A program made the translations under genes and the position numbers. From Streptomyces dysideae (GTDB lineage Bacteria > Actinomycetota > Actinomycetes > Streptomycetales > Streptomycetaceae): DNA of 64,000 nt. The stretch covers positions 186,001-250,000 of the forward strand of contig NZ_KQ949084.1 in NCBI RefSeq assembly GCF_001514305.1, written 5' to 3'. A model generated the notes under the pieces. The model made no database searches. It was not told the DNA's origin and worked only from the letters and a program-made list of their open reading frames with translations. Shown piece after piece: positions 25,365 through 33,633 of this stretch (positions are counted from its first letter, which is position 1; each line of letters begins with the position of its first letter).

Positions 25365-25874
25365 TCACGGCGCCGACCGACCGGACTCCTTCGGCCCCCG
25401 CATCGCCGGCGCCGGTCCCTGCCCGGCAGCCTTCCGCTCCTCATCCAGGGCACGCCCGGCGGCACGCATCGCAGCGAGAGCCTCGGTGACCTCGCGCACC
25501 GAGTCCTCAGGAATGACGGACCCGATCCGCAGCTCCAGCTCCTCCTCGAAGACCTTCATCGCCTCATCCACCACGTGCTGCCCCGCGGGCGTCAGTTCAA
25601 CGACGGAAGAACGCCGGTCGTTCGGGTTGGGCCGCCGCGCACACCAGCCGTCTCTCTCCAGCCGGTCCACCACCTTGCTCGTGCCGCCCACCGTGATCCC
25701 GAACTCATCCGCGATGTCCTGGATCCGCGGTCCCTGCCGCCGCGCGACCAGATGCAGCACCTCGAAAGAGGTGAGCGGCAGGTCGAACTCGGCGCGCAGC
25801 CGGGCGTCGATGCCGCCCCACATCTGGATCTCCAGGCGGATCAGCTCCTGGTACAGCAGCTTCAGGTCGGCCAT
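25365..25874 (-). CDS. MarR-family transcriptional regulator
   Basis: A 169-residue protein. The winged helix is clear: LTSFEVLHLVARRQGPRIQD, then GTSKVVDRLERDGW and wing NPNDRRSSVVELT. N- and C-terminal helices would form the dimer interface; the last 25 residues are Pro/Ala/Gly-rich. No cysteine pair typical of redox-sensing MarR proteins stands out. It is convergent with the PPOX remnant and divergent from the subtilisin gene, with 261 bases between start codons that hold both promoters. Target unknown; the lost flavin-enzyme gene beside it may have been one. Confidence 0.9.
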   Translation of the reverse strand: MADLKLLYQELIRLEIQMWGGIDARLRAEFDLPLTSFEVLHLVARRQGPRIQDIADEFGITVGGTSKVVDRLERDGWCARRPNPNDRRSSVVELTPAGQHVVDEAMKVFEEELELRIGSVIPEDSVREVTEALAAMRAAGRALDEERKAAGQGPAPAMRGPKESGRSAP

Positions 25875-26135
25875 CAGTCATCTTCCGGAGAATTATCTTC
25901 CATGGGCACTTAATGGTACGCCCACCGTGCGTGAGGCCAGGCACCTTGAGATGCGAACGCGGCCCTCGTCTTCTGTCCCCTTGCTCTGCTCATCGTTTCG
26001 CGATAGTCCACACCCATAAGTCCCCTGTGACGCATGGCGGGTTCACGCCACTTTTGATCTGCGGTTGGGTAACTCTCAACAAAATAGGGCCCGTTGGGGA
26101 AAGCTTGGCGATCATCCGGGATCACATTCCGGACT

Positions 26136-29100
26136 GTGACGGTCGAAGGTGACCGAGTCGGCCGTCGCGCCTACGTACCTTCAGCACCAGGGATCACCCA
26201 TGCCCCCCACCCTGCCCGGATATCGGGCTCAAGACGCGCCGCCCGTATCGCCGTGGCCGCCGGACTCGTCGCCGCGCTCTCCGCGGGCGGGTCCATACCC
26301 CTCGCCCTCGCGGCGGACCAGGGATCGGACACCCCCTCCTCCCCCTCCTCCATCTCCCCCAAGTCCGCGCACGACAAGCTCGGTTCGGACGACGCCGATC
26401 TGCTCGCCGAGGCCAAGGCCGGCCGCGAGAAGAACGTCACGATGATGATCGCGACCGCCCCGGGGCAGACCGAGAAGGTCGCCCAGCAGCTGGACGCGGT
26501 CAAGGGCGGCTCTGTCGGCCGTACCTACGACAAGCTCGGCTACGTCCGTGCCACCGTCCCGACCGGGAAGGCGGACTCTGCCATCGCCGCCGCCGTCAGG
26601 CTCTCCTCCGTGCACGGCATCGACCTGCGCGACGAGATACCCCTGGAGGAGCCGGGCGTCGAGACCGCCGGCGCCGGTTCCAAGGCGTCCGCGGGCACCT
26701 ACCCCGCCCCCGACGAGAACACCCCCGCCAAGAACCCGTACAACCCCTCGGCCGAGACCGGCGCCGTCGACTTCGTGCAGCAGAACCCGAAGGCGGACGG
26801 GCGCGGTATCACCATCGGCGTCCTCGACTCCGGTGTCGACCTCGCCCACCCGGCGCTGCAGAAGACCACCACCGGCGAGCGGAAGATCGTCGACTGGGTC
26901 AGCTCCACCGACCCGGTCATCGACGGCGACAACACCTGGCGGGCGATGCTCACCTCCGTCTCCGGGCCCGCCTTCACCTACGGCGGCCAGAGCTGGAAGA
27001 CCCCCGAGGGCGACTACCGGATCAACGTCTTCCGGGAGTCCGCCACCGTGGCCGGCCAGGCCAAGGGCGACGTCAACCGCGACGGGGACACCGGTGACGA
27101 CTGGGGCGTGCTGTACGACGCCGCGGCCGGCACGGTCACCGTCGACGTGAACGACAACGGCGACTTCACCGACGACGAGCCGATGAAGCCGTACAAGGAC
27201 GGGTACCAGATCGGGTACTTCGGGACCGACGACCCGTCCACCCAGGTCGCCGAGCGCCAGCCCTTCGTCGTGTCGATCCGCACGGACGTCCCGATGGACC
27301 CGCTGGGCGGCGACTGGGTCGGCAGGAAGTCCGACTTCGTCAACATCGGCGTCGTCACCATCGACCACGGCACGCACGTCGCCGGCATCACCGCCGCCAG
27401 CGGCCTGTTCGGCGGGAAGATGGACGGCGCCGCCCCGGGCGCGAAGATCGTGTCGTCCCGGGCCTGCAACACCGCCACCAGCTGCACCAACGTCGGACTC
27501 ACCGAGGGCATGATCGACCTCGTCGTGAACCGCGGTGTCGACGTCGTCAACATGTCGATCGGCGGCCTCCCGGGCCTGAACGACGGCAACAACGCCACCG
27601 TCGAGCTCTACAACCGCCTCATCGACACCTACGGCGTCCAGCTGGTCCTCTCCGCCGGCAACTCCGGCCCCGGCGCCAACACCATCGGCGACCCGGGCCT
27701 GGCCGACAAGGTCGTCTCGGTCGGCGCGGCTGTCTCCAAGGAGACCTGGGCCGCCAACTACGGCGCGGAGGTGGAGAAGAAGTACGGCCTGTTCAACTTC
27801 TCCTCGCGCGGCCCGCGTGAGGACGGCGGCTTCACCCCGACCGTCATCGCGCCCGGCTCCTCGGTCAACACGATCCCGACCTGGCTGTTCGGCGAGCGTC
27901 CGATCGCCGAGGCGGGCTACAAGCTGCCGGCCGGCTACGCCATGTACAACGGCACCTCGATGGCCGCCCCGCAGACCGCGGGTGCGAGCGCGCTGCTGCT
28001 GAGCGCCGCGAAGCAGAAGGGCATCGACCTGACGCCCGCGAAGCTGCGCGCCGCGCTGACCACAACCGCCCGCCATGTCGAGGGACTTCAGGCGTACGAG
28101 GAGGGCTCCGGCCTCATCGACGTCAGCGCCGCGTGGAAGGCCGTCCAGGCCGGTGCGAGCGCCCACGACTACGCCGTCAAGGCGCCCGTCCACACCGTGC
28201 TCGACCAGTTCCTGAAGACGCCGGGCTTCGGCACCGGCCTCTACGACCGTGAGGGCGGCCTGAAGGCCGGGCAGAAGAAGACGTACGACGTCACCATCAC
28301 CCGTACGTCGGGCCCCGAGGGGTCGGTGCCGCACGTGTTGAGCCTGAAGAACAACAAGGCCCGCACCTTCTCGATCGTCGGCCCGACCCGGGTGAACCTG
28401 CCGCTGAACCAGCCGGTCACCGTCAAGGTGCGGGCCGAGGCCAAGCACGCGGGCATCAAGAGCGCGATCCTGGTCGCCGACGACCCGAAGACCCTGGGCG
28501 TCGACGAGCAGATCATGGCGACGGTCGTGGTCACCACGCCGGCTCCGCTCACCTTCGCGGCCTCGGGTTCGGTGCAGCGCAACGGCTACAAGTCGTACTT
28601 CGTGACCGTCCCCGAGGGCGCCAAGACCCTGGAGGTCGCGCTCGGTGGACTGGCGCAGGGCAGCAGGGCGACCATCACGGCCCTCCACCCGTACGGCCTT
28701 CCCCGCGCCGACGACGGCCCCGACGACGCCAACAAGACGCCCGGCGTGGCCGCGTACGCGGACCCGCTGCCCGGTGTCTGGGAGATCGTCGTCCAGGGGT
28801 CCCGTCTCACGCAGCTGCTCGACAACCCGTACAAGGTGGACGTCACCGTGCTCGGCGCGGCCTTCGACCCGGAGGCCGTGACGATTCCCGAGGCCAAGGT
28901 CGGCACGCCGGTCGCCGCGTCCTGGAAGGTGACCAACCAGTTCGCGGCCGTGGACGGCAAGCTGGCGGGCGGCGCGCTCGGCTCCTCGAAGACCACGCGG
29001 CCGGCCATCAAGCAGGACGAGACGCGGACGACCACGATCGAGGTGCCCGAGGGCGCCACGTCGCTGGACGTCGCCATCGGCGGAGTCACGGACCAGGCCA

Positions 29101-29483
29101 CCGACCTCGACCTGGTGGTGTACGACGCCAAAGGCGCCGTCGCCGGGCAGTCCGCGGACGCCGACTCCGAGGAGTCCGTGTCCCTGGCCAACCCGGCCGC
29201 CGGGACGTACACCGTCGAGGTGTTCGGCTTCGGGGTGCCGTCGGGCTCGGTCGAGTACGACTACCGGGATGTGTTCTTCGCCCCCGCGCTCGGCTCGGTC
29301 ACCGTCGACGAGCCGGCGCCGGTGAAGCTCGGCACGGGCGCCTCCACCACCGTCTCCGCCCAGGCCACGGCCGCGTTGAACGTCACCGAGGGCCGGGAAC
29401 TCGTCGGTGAGGCCCGCCTGGTGAACGCGCGCGGGACGTCCGTGGGCGTCGGCGTGCTGGAGATCGAGAAGGTCGCGCAGTAG
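26136..29483 (+). CDS. Large secreted S8 (subtilisin-type) serine protease
   Basis: About 1,115 residues. A signal peptide is seen (RRAARIAVAAGLVAALSAGG), then a propeptide-like region. The catalytic triad is complete: Asp in GVLDSGVDLAHP (about 229), His in DHGTHVAGITAA (about 410) and Ser in NGTSMAAPQTAGA (about 607), with the oxyanion Asn in SAGNSGPGAN. An insert of about 130 residues with Asp-rich, calcium-loop-like motifs (NRDGDTGDDWG) separates Asp and His. The C-terminal 450 residues are beta-rich domains, including one like a pre-peptidase C-terminal domain (TDLDLVVYDAKGA). The start is uncertain: GTG 26136 and TTG 26094 are in frame and neither has a good ribosome site. Confidence 0.9.
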   Translation: MTVEGDRVGRRAYVPSAPGITHAPHPARISGSRRAARIAVAAGLVAALSAGGSIPLALAADQGSDTPSSPSSISPKSAHDKLGSDDADLLAEAKAGREKNVTMMIATAPGQTEKVAQQLDAVKGGSVGRTYDKLGYVRATVPTGKADSAIAAAVRLSSVHGIDLRDEIPLEEPGVETAGAGSKASAGTYPAPDENTPAKNPYNPSAETGAVDFVQQNPKADGRGITIGVLDSGVDLAHPALQKTTTGERKIVDWVSSTDPVIDGDNTWRAMLTSVSGPAFTYGGQSWKTPEGDYRINVFRESATVAGQAKGDVNRDGDTGDDWGVLYDAAAGTVTVDVNDNGDFTDDEPMKPYKDGYQIGYFGTDDPSTQVAERQPFVVSIRTDVPMDPLGGDWVGRKSDFVNIGVVTIDHGTHVAGITAASGLFGGKMDGAAPGAKIVSSRACNTATSCTNVGLTEGMIDLVVNRGVDVVNMSIGGLPGLNDGNNATVELYNRLIDTYGVQLVLSAGNSGPGANTIGDPGLADKVVSVGAAVSKETWAANYGAEVEKKYGLFNFSSRGPREDGGFTPTVIAPGSSVNTIPTWLFGERPIAEAGYKLPAGYAMYNGTSMAAPQTAGASALLLSAAKQKGIDLTPAKLRAALTTTARHVEGLQAYEEGSGLIDVSAAWKAVQAGASAHDYAVKAPVHTVLDQFLKTPGFGTGLYDREGGLKAGQKKTYDVTITRTSGPEGSVPHVLSLKNNKARTFSIVGPTRVNLPLNQPVTVKVRAEAKHAGIKSAILVADDPKTLGVDEQIMATVVVTTPAPLTFAASGSVQRNGYKSYFVTVPEGAKTLEVALGGLAQGSRATITALHPYGLPRADDGPDDANKTPGVAAYADPLPGVWEIVVQGSRLTQLLDNPYKVDVTVLGAAFDPEAVTIPEAKVGTPVAASWKVTNQFAAVDGKLAGGALGSSKTTRPAIKQDETRTTTIEVPEGATSLDVAIGGVTDQATDLDLVVYDAKGAVAGQSADADSEESVSLANPAAGTYTVEVFGFGVPSGSVEYDYRDVFFAPALGSVTVDEPAPVKLGTGASTTVSAQATAALNVTEGRELVGEARLVNARGTSVGVGVLEIEKVAQ

Positions 29484-29505
29484 GGCCAAGCCTCACAAGG
29501 GGGTT

Positions 29506-29537
29506 GGGGCGGGCGTCCGGCAACGGACGCCCGCCCC
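29506..29537 (+). terminator. Terminator after subtilisin gene
   Basis: GGGGCGGGCGTCCG pairs perfectly with CGGACGCCCGCCCC across a four-base loop, 22 bases after the stop codon. Confidence 0.85.
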
Positions 29538-29758
29538 TTCCGCGTTCACAAGGCCGACCGGAAGGCCATACGGCCCAGATGAAAGGGGACAGTTGCCATG
29601 GCGGGATACACCTCCACGAGAGCGGCCGAACCGGCGGAAGGAATCAGGAAGGAGAAGAAACGGGAGACGTAAGGTCTCGCCCTTCACGATTCCGTCCGGC
29701 GGCGGCCGCCACGAGGGAGTGGGTTCCCGAGTGGAGGTGTAGCCCGCTACACCTCCGG

Positions 29759-30400
29759 TTATCCGACGCTGAGGCCGGCGAGGTCGCCCAGGGGCAGGGT
29801 GTGCTGGGTCTGGAGCACCTTGGCGCGCAGGTAGCGGACGTTGTCCGGGGTGGCGAAGACACCGGTCGGGATCCGGTCCCGCACCTCGATGCCGAGGTCG
29901 CGCAACTGGCCCGCCTTGTCGGGGTTGTTGGAGAGCAGGTCCAGCTCGCCGATGCCGAGGGCGCGCAGCATCTGGGCGGCGGCGGTGTAGTCGCGTGCGT
30001 CCTCGGGGAGGCCGAGGGCGGCGTTGGCGGCGTATGTGTCGAGGCCCTGGTCCTGGAGGGCGTACGCGTCGAGCTTGTTGTAGAGGCCGATGCCCCGCCC
30101 CTCCTGCCGGAGGTACAGCAGCACGCCGCCGCGTTCGGCGATGCGCTCGACGGCCTCGCGCAGCTGGGGGCCGCAGTCGCAGCGGGCCGAGCCGAAGACG
30201 TCACCGGTGAGGCACTCGGAGTGCATCCGGACCAGCGGGGTGGTGCCGGGGGCCGGGTCGCCGAGGACGACGGCCACGTGCTCCTGGCCGTCGGTGAGGC
30301 CGTGGAAGGTGACGAGTTCGGTGTCGACGCTGTAGCCGTCGTGGAAGCGCAGCGGGACCCGGACGCGGGAGCGCTGCGTGGCGGCGGGGAAGTCGGTCAT
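29759..30400 (-). CDS. ribA: GTP cyclohydrolase II
   Basis: A 213-residue stand-alone cyclohydrolase II without the RibB domain. Zinc-binding ECLTGDVFGSARCDCG, the active-site stretch RQEGRGIGLYNK and SNNPDKAGQL match the family. It converts GTP to a diaminopyrimidine at the start of riboflavin synthesis; some streptomycete paralogues stop at the formylated product and serve other pathways. I choose ATG 30400 (GGAGACCCGC upstream) over ATG 30427, whose ribosome site would overlap the palindromic operator at 30432. The neighbouring MarR and reductase-deaminase genes suggest one regulated cluster. Confidence 0.92.
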   Translation of the reverse strand: MTDFPAATQRSRVRVPLRFHDGYSVDTELVTFHGLTDGQEHVAVVLGDPAPGTTPLVRMHSECLTGDVFGSARCDCGPQLREAVERIAERGGVLLYLRQEGRGIGLYNKLDAYALQDQGLDTYAANAALGLPEDARDYTAAAQMLRALGIGELDLLSNNPDKAGQLRDLGIEVRDRIPTGVFATPDNVRYLRAKVLQTQHTLPLGDLAGLSVG

Positions 30401-30431
30401 GCGGGTCTCCGGGTCTTCGGGTGCCATACCT

Positions 30432-30455
30432 ATCTGCTTCAGATTTGAAGCAGAT
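30432..30455. promoter_or_regulatory. Palindromic operator before ribA
   Basis: Arms ATCTGCTTCA and TGAAGCAGAT are exact complements around GATT. The core TTCAGATTTGAA resembles the core upstream of the reductase-deaminase gene (31069-31080), so the same MarR-type protein probably binds both. Confidence 0.65.
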
Positions 30456-30477
30456 CCTTCGGTCGGACCCTACCCCA

Positions 30478-30495
30478 TGCTTGAATTTTGAAGCA
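30478..30495. promoter_or_regulatory. Second operator-like site between ribA and MarR gene
   Basis: TGCTT and AAGCA flank GAATTTTG, again with TTGAA/TGAA elements. It is a weaker relative of the site at 30432. Confidence 0.45.
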
Positions 30496-30524
30496 ACAGC
30501 TTTGCGACTCGGGTCACGTGCAGG

Positions 30525-31049
30525 TCAGGTACAGCCGCTGACGGACGGCTGGGACGCGCGCCGCCGCCACGGAACCTCGTCGGCCGCGGCCCGCTCATCC
30601 CCCTGCAGACCCCGGGCGATCTCCGAGCAGATCGCCTCCAGCTGCTCCACCTGCTCCTCGCTGAGCTGGTCGAACAGCGAGGCGCGCACGGTATCGACAT
30701 GACCGGGCGCCGCCCGCTCCAGCGTGGCCATCCCCTCGTCCGTGAGGATGGCGAGGCTGCCCCGCTTGTCGTACTGGCAGGCCTCGCGCCGCACCATGCC
30801 GTCCTTCTCCAGCCGGGCCACGGCGTACGTCAGCCGGCTGCGCGTGATCTTCAGGACCTCGGCGAGATCGGTCATGCGCAGGCGCCGCTCCGGGGCCTCG
30901 GAGAGCATGGCCAGGACGGAGTAGTACAGGTGCGGCATCCCGGCGTCCTGCTGGAGCTGCCGGTCGATCGCGTCCTCGACGAGGGAGGTCGCGGCCACGT
31001 ACGCGCGCCAGGCGCGTTGCTCCTTGGGGGTGAGCCAGCGAGTCGTCAT
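30525..31049 (-). CDS. MarR-family regulator of the riboflavin-type cluster
   Basis: A 174-residue MarR protein: WRAYVAATSLVEDAIDRQL at the start, recognition region MTDLAEVLKITRSRLTYAVA and wing YDKRGSLAILTDEG. I start at ATG 31049, giving MTTRWLTPKEQ, rather than 31073, which lies in the operator. It shares a promoter region with the divergent reductase-deaminase gene and reads towards ribA. TTCAA/TTGAA palindromes stand before both enzyme genes, so it likely represses the cluster and itself. The inducer is unknown. Confidence 0.9.
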   Translation of the reverse strand: MTTRWLTPKEQRAWRAYVAATSLVEDAIDRQLQQDAGMPHLYYSVLAMLSEAPERRLRMTDLAEVLKITRSRLTYAVARLEKDGMVRREACQYDKRGSLAILTDEGMATLERAAPGHVDTVRASLFDQLSEEQVEQLEAICSEIARGLQGDERAAADEVPWRRRASQPSVSGCT

Positions 31050-31068
31050 GCACCCAGTGTAGTTTTGT

Positions 31069-31080
31069 TTCAAACTTGAA
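31069..31080. promoter_or_regulatory. Operator in the divergent MarR / reductase-deaminase promoter
   Basis: TTCAAACTTGAA is a 5-bp inverted repeat around AC, 20 bases before the MarR start and 41 before the enzyme start. It matches the core of the ribA operator. Confidence 0.55.
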
Positions 31081-31121
31081 CCAAGCCCGCCGTGTCAGCC
31101 AATCATCCGGAGACCGCGCCG

Positions 31122-32252
31122 ATGCCGTACCCCTACGTCCTGCTGTCCGCAGCCGTCTCCCTGGACGGCTACCTGGACGACACCACCCCCGAGCGCCTGC
31201 TCCTCTCCAGCCCCGCCGACTTCGACCGGGTCGACGAGGTACGGGCGTCCGTCGACGCGATCCTGATCGGCGCCGGTACGATCCGCGCCGACAACCCCCG
31301 CCTGCTGGTGAACTCACCGGAACGGCGGGCCGCGCGAGTGGCGGCAGGCAAGCCGGAGTACCCCCTGAAGGTCACGGTCAGCGCGACGGGCGAGCTGGAC
31401 CCGGAGGCCCGGTTCTGGCACACCGGCGGCGCGAAGGTCGTCTACACGACGGACCGGGGCGCCGAGCGGCTGCGGCGGACGCCGGTCGACGCGGACGTGG
31501 TCGCACTGGGCGCGGACCTGGACTGGCGGCGCCTGCTGTCGGACCTGGCCGAGGCACGCGGGGTGGAACGCCTGATGGTGGAAGGCGGAGGACGGATCCA
31601 CACCCAGCTGCTCCAGCAGGGCCTGGCGGACGAACTGCAGCTGGTGCTGGCGCCGCTGTTCGTGGGGGACGGGAAGGCGCCTCGGCTGTTCGGGCCCGGC
31701 GGCTACCAGGGCGGCCGGCTGCGGCTGCTGGAGACGCGGCGGATCGAGGACGTCGTGCTGATGCGCTACCAGCCGACGGCGCCGGGCGAGGGGGGCCTGG
31801 TCTCCGCCGCGGACCGGCACTGGCTGGCGCTCGCGTGTGAACTGGCGGAACTGTGCCCGCCGTCGCGCACGGCGTTCAGCGTCGGGGCGGTGGTGGTGGC
31901 GGCCGACGGGACGGAGCTGGCCCGCGGCTACTCCCGGGAGGGCGACGACCTCGTGACGCACGCGGAGGAGGCGGCACTGGCGAAGATCGACGCGGGGGAT
32001 CCGCGGCTGGCGTCGGCGACGGTGTACAGCAGCCTGGAGCCGTGCGCGCGACGGGCGTCCCGGCCGGCGCCGTGTGCGCGGCTGATCGTGGAGGCGGGGG
32101 TGCGGAGGGTGGTGACGGCTTGGCGGGAGCCGGACACGTTCGTGGAAGGGGCCGATGGCGCTGGGCTGTTGGTGGGGCAGGGGGTCGATGTGGTGGTGCT
32201 GCCGGAGTACGAGGGGCGGGCGAAGGCGCCCAACGCCCATCTGTTGGGCTGA
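31122..32252 (+). CDS. Reductase-deaminase fusion, RibD-like with reversed domain order
   Basis: A 376-residue protein. Residues 1-220 are a RibD C-domain/DHFR-like reductase (LSAAVSLDGYLDD, GAGTIRADNPRLL, MVEGGGRIHTQLL). Residues 230-376 are a cytidine/RibD-type deaminase with zinc ligands HAEEA and SSLEPCARR...PCARLI. Canonical RibD has the deaminase first. The two should carry out the two steps after GTP cyclohydrolase II, or analogous steps on a related pyrimidine. ATG 31122 is chosen because GGAG lies nine bases upstream; GTG 31092 is an alternative. Third-position G+C stays high throughout. Confidence 0.85.
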   Translation: MPYPYVLLSAAVSLDGYLDDTTPERLLLSSPADFDRVDEVRASVDAILIGAGTIRADNPRLLVNSPERRAARVAAGKPEYPLKVTVSATGELDPEARFWHTGGAKVVYTTDRGAERLRRTPVDADVVALGADLDWRRLLSDLAEARGVERLMVEGGGRIHTQLLQQGLADELQLVLAPLFVGDGKAPRLFGPGGYQGGRLRLLETRRIEDVVLMRYQPTAPGEGGLVSAADRHWLALACELAELCPPSRTAFSVGAVVVAADGTELARGYSREGDDLVTHAEEAALAKIDAGDPRLASATVYSSLEPCARRASRPAPCARLIVEAGVRRVVTAWREPDTFVEGADGAGLLVGQGVDVVVLPEYEGRAKAPNAHLLG

Positions 32253-32470
32253 CGTCCAGGGACGCCCATGAATATCCGGACATGACGGAGATTGACGTCT
32301 GATTGTGGCCCGGCCGGTCCGCTCATTACGGTGTGCCCCCTTCAACCCGGGCGTGCAGTAGCCACCATCACGCTCGCGGAACCGTGCTGCGCTCCCGCCT
32401 ACCTGCCGGACCCGCACTGTGGCTCAATATCTCCCACCGCGAACACACGCGCCGAGGGAGAGGAGGCCCG

Positions 32471-33289
32471 GTGACCAGGAGCAGGAGAGCGGAGGTGCGG
32501 CGGCGTCGGCGTGCGTCGTGGCGCCGGGCCCTGGGGATGTGCGTGGTGCCGTTGGCCGTCCTGGCCGGCGTGGCAGGCGTTGCCGCCCTGGCCACGGTGC
32601 CGGACTTGGTGGACGAGGTGCGGGCCTTCCGTGCCGCCCGGCCGTGCGTCCTCCCGGCGTCCGCCCCGGCCGACTGCCTGCACACGTACCCCGCGACGGT
32701 GCGGGGGAAGGTGATCGAGAACGAGGGCCGCAGCCAGCTGTATCTGCTCAAGCTCGACGGCCCGCCCCCGGTCCCCGCGGAACTCGACATGGGCGACGAG
32801 GAGCCGTTGCTGACGCGGCTGCACAAGGGCGACCACGTCACGGTGACCGTGTGGCGCGATTACACGACCGCCGTCACCAAGGACGGGGCCACCCAGGAGT
32901 CCGGCGACACCCCGGACGGCCTGCCCGAGATCCAGACCGCCGCCGGGCTCGACCTGCTGGCCGTCGGAGGCTACGGCGGCTACGCGGGAGTCATGGCGGT
33001 ACGTCACGCACGGCAGCGGTCGCTGCCCCGCTCGGTGGCCATGTGGGGGCGTTGGACCATGGGCGCCGTGCTGGCCTCCGTGCCGGCGGGCATCGTCGGC
33101 TACGAAACGGGCACCGGCCCGGTGGTCGTGACGCTGCTGTGGCTGGTGCTGCTGCCCGTGGTCTGGCTCGTCGTCGAGCACCAGGAGCGGCGCAGGCCCC
33201 GGCGGAGCCACCGCAAGCCCGGCCCGCCCCCGCCCAGGACCGCCGACAGGGGCACCTGGCTCCGCTACCTCCAGGGACACGACGCCTGA
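32471..33289 (+). CDS. Membrane protein of unknown function
   Basis: A 272-residue protein starting at GTG 32471, four bases after AGGAGG. A basic N-terminus leads into one membrane span (ALGMCVVPLAVLAGVAGVAA), then about 130 residues outside with two cysteines (RPCVLP, ADCLHT). Two or three more hydrophobic spans lie between residues 160 and 240 (LLAVGGYGGYAGVM, GAVLASVPAGIVGY, VTLLWLVLLPVVWLVV), with a basic Pro-rich tail. I know similar proteins only as hypothetical. It ends 43 bases before the left end of the Tn7-like element. Confidence 0.8.
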   Translation: MTRSRRAEVRRRRRASWRRALGMCVVPLAVLAGVAGVAALATVPDLVDEVRAFRAARPCVLPASAPADCLHTYPATVRGKVIENEGRSQLYLLKLDGPPPVPAELDMGDEEPLLTRLHKGDHVTVTVWRDYTTAVTKDGATQESGDTPDGLPEIQTAAGLDLLAVGGYGGYAGVMAVRHARQRSLPRSVAMWGRWTMGAVLASVPAGIVGYETGTGPVVVTLLWLVLLPVVWLVVEHQERRRPRRSHRKPGPPPPRTADRGTWLRYLQGHDA

Positions 33290-33327
33290 TCGGCCCGAAT
33301 GTGGGACAGAAACAGCGCTGAAGCGCG

Positions 33328-33332
33328 GCCGA
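33328..33332. repeat. Target-site duplication, left copy
   Basis: GCCGA directly abuts the first base of the element and is repeated at 42615-42619 directly after the last base. Confidence 0.85.
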
Positions 33333-33428
33333 TGTAGGTTGAGCCGCTCCGTTAGCAGTGAGTCCTGGTGGACCTCCGGATTCCATGTTGCGTTAGCAGC
33401 GGACTGATCGGCTGATCTTTAGCAATCG
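33333..33428. repeat. Left end of Tn7-like element
   Basis: TGTAGGTT at the tip, then transposase-site repeats at 33350-33360 (CGTTAGCAGTG), 33391-33400 (CGTTAGCAGC) and 33417-33428 (CTTTAGCAATCG), spaced about 41 and 26 bases apart. Confidence 0.85.
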
Positions 33429-33429
33429 T

Positions 33430-33627
33430 GTGGCCCGCAGGCCGCTCGACGCCGGGCCATATGCGTTCGTCTGGGTGGACGCGCTGGCCCAGAAGGTCCG
33501 CGAGGGCGGCCGCATCATCAACGTCCACGCCCTGATCGCGGTCGGCGTCAACGCCGACGGCCACCGCGAGATCCGCGGCATCGGCGTCGCCACCGCCAAG
33601 GACGGCGCCGACTGGCTCGCCTTCCTA
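33430..33627 (+). pseudogene. IS256-family transposase fragment
   Basis: About 66 residues, including PYAFVWVDALAQKVREGG, then IINVHALIAVGVNADGHREI and ADWLAFLR, which is the core around the first catalytic Asp (VDAL) of IS256-type transposases. Both N- and C-terminal parts are missing, and no terminal repeats are visible. It lies just inside the left end of the Tn7-like element, and the LysR gene begins right after it. Confidence 0.8.
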
Positions 33628-33633
33628 CGCTCA

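Noticed and set aside
26229..29489. 1,086-residue open frame antisense to the subtilisin gene
   Set aside because: No start signal, and the sense strand has a complete catalytic triad. It is a shadow frame.
29540..29758. FMN riboswitch for the ribA cluster
   Set aside because: Neither this stretch nor the ribA or fusion-gene leaders show the conserved FMN riboswitch blocks; palindromic protein operators explain the region better.
33430..33627. A complete IS256 insertion sequence
   Set aside because: Only about 66 residues of the transposase core remain and no terminal repeats are visible; listed as a fragment only.
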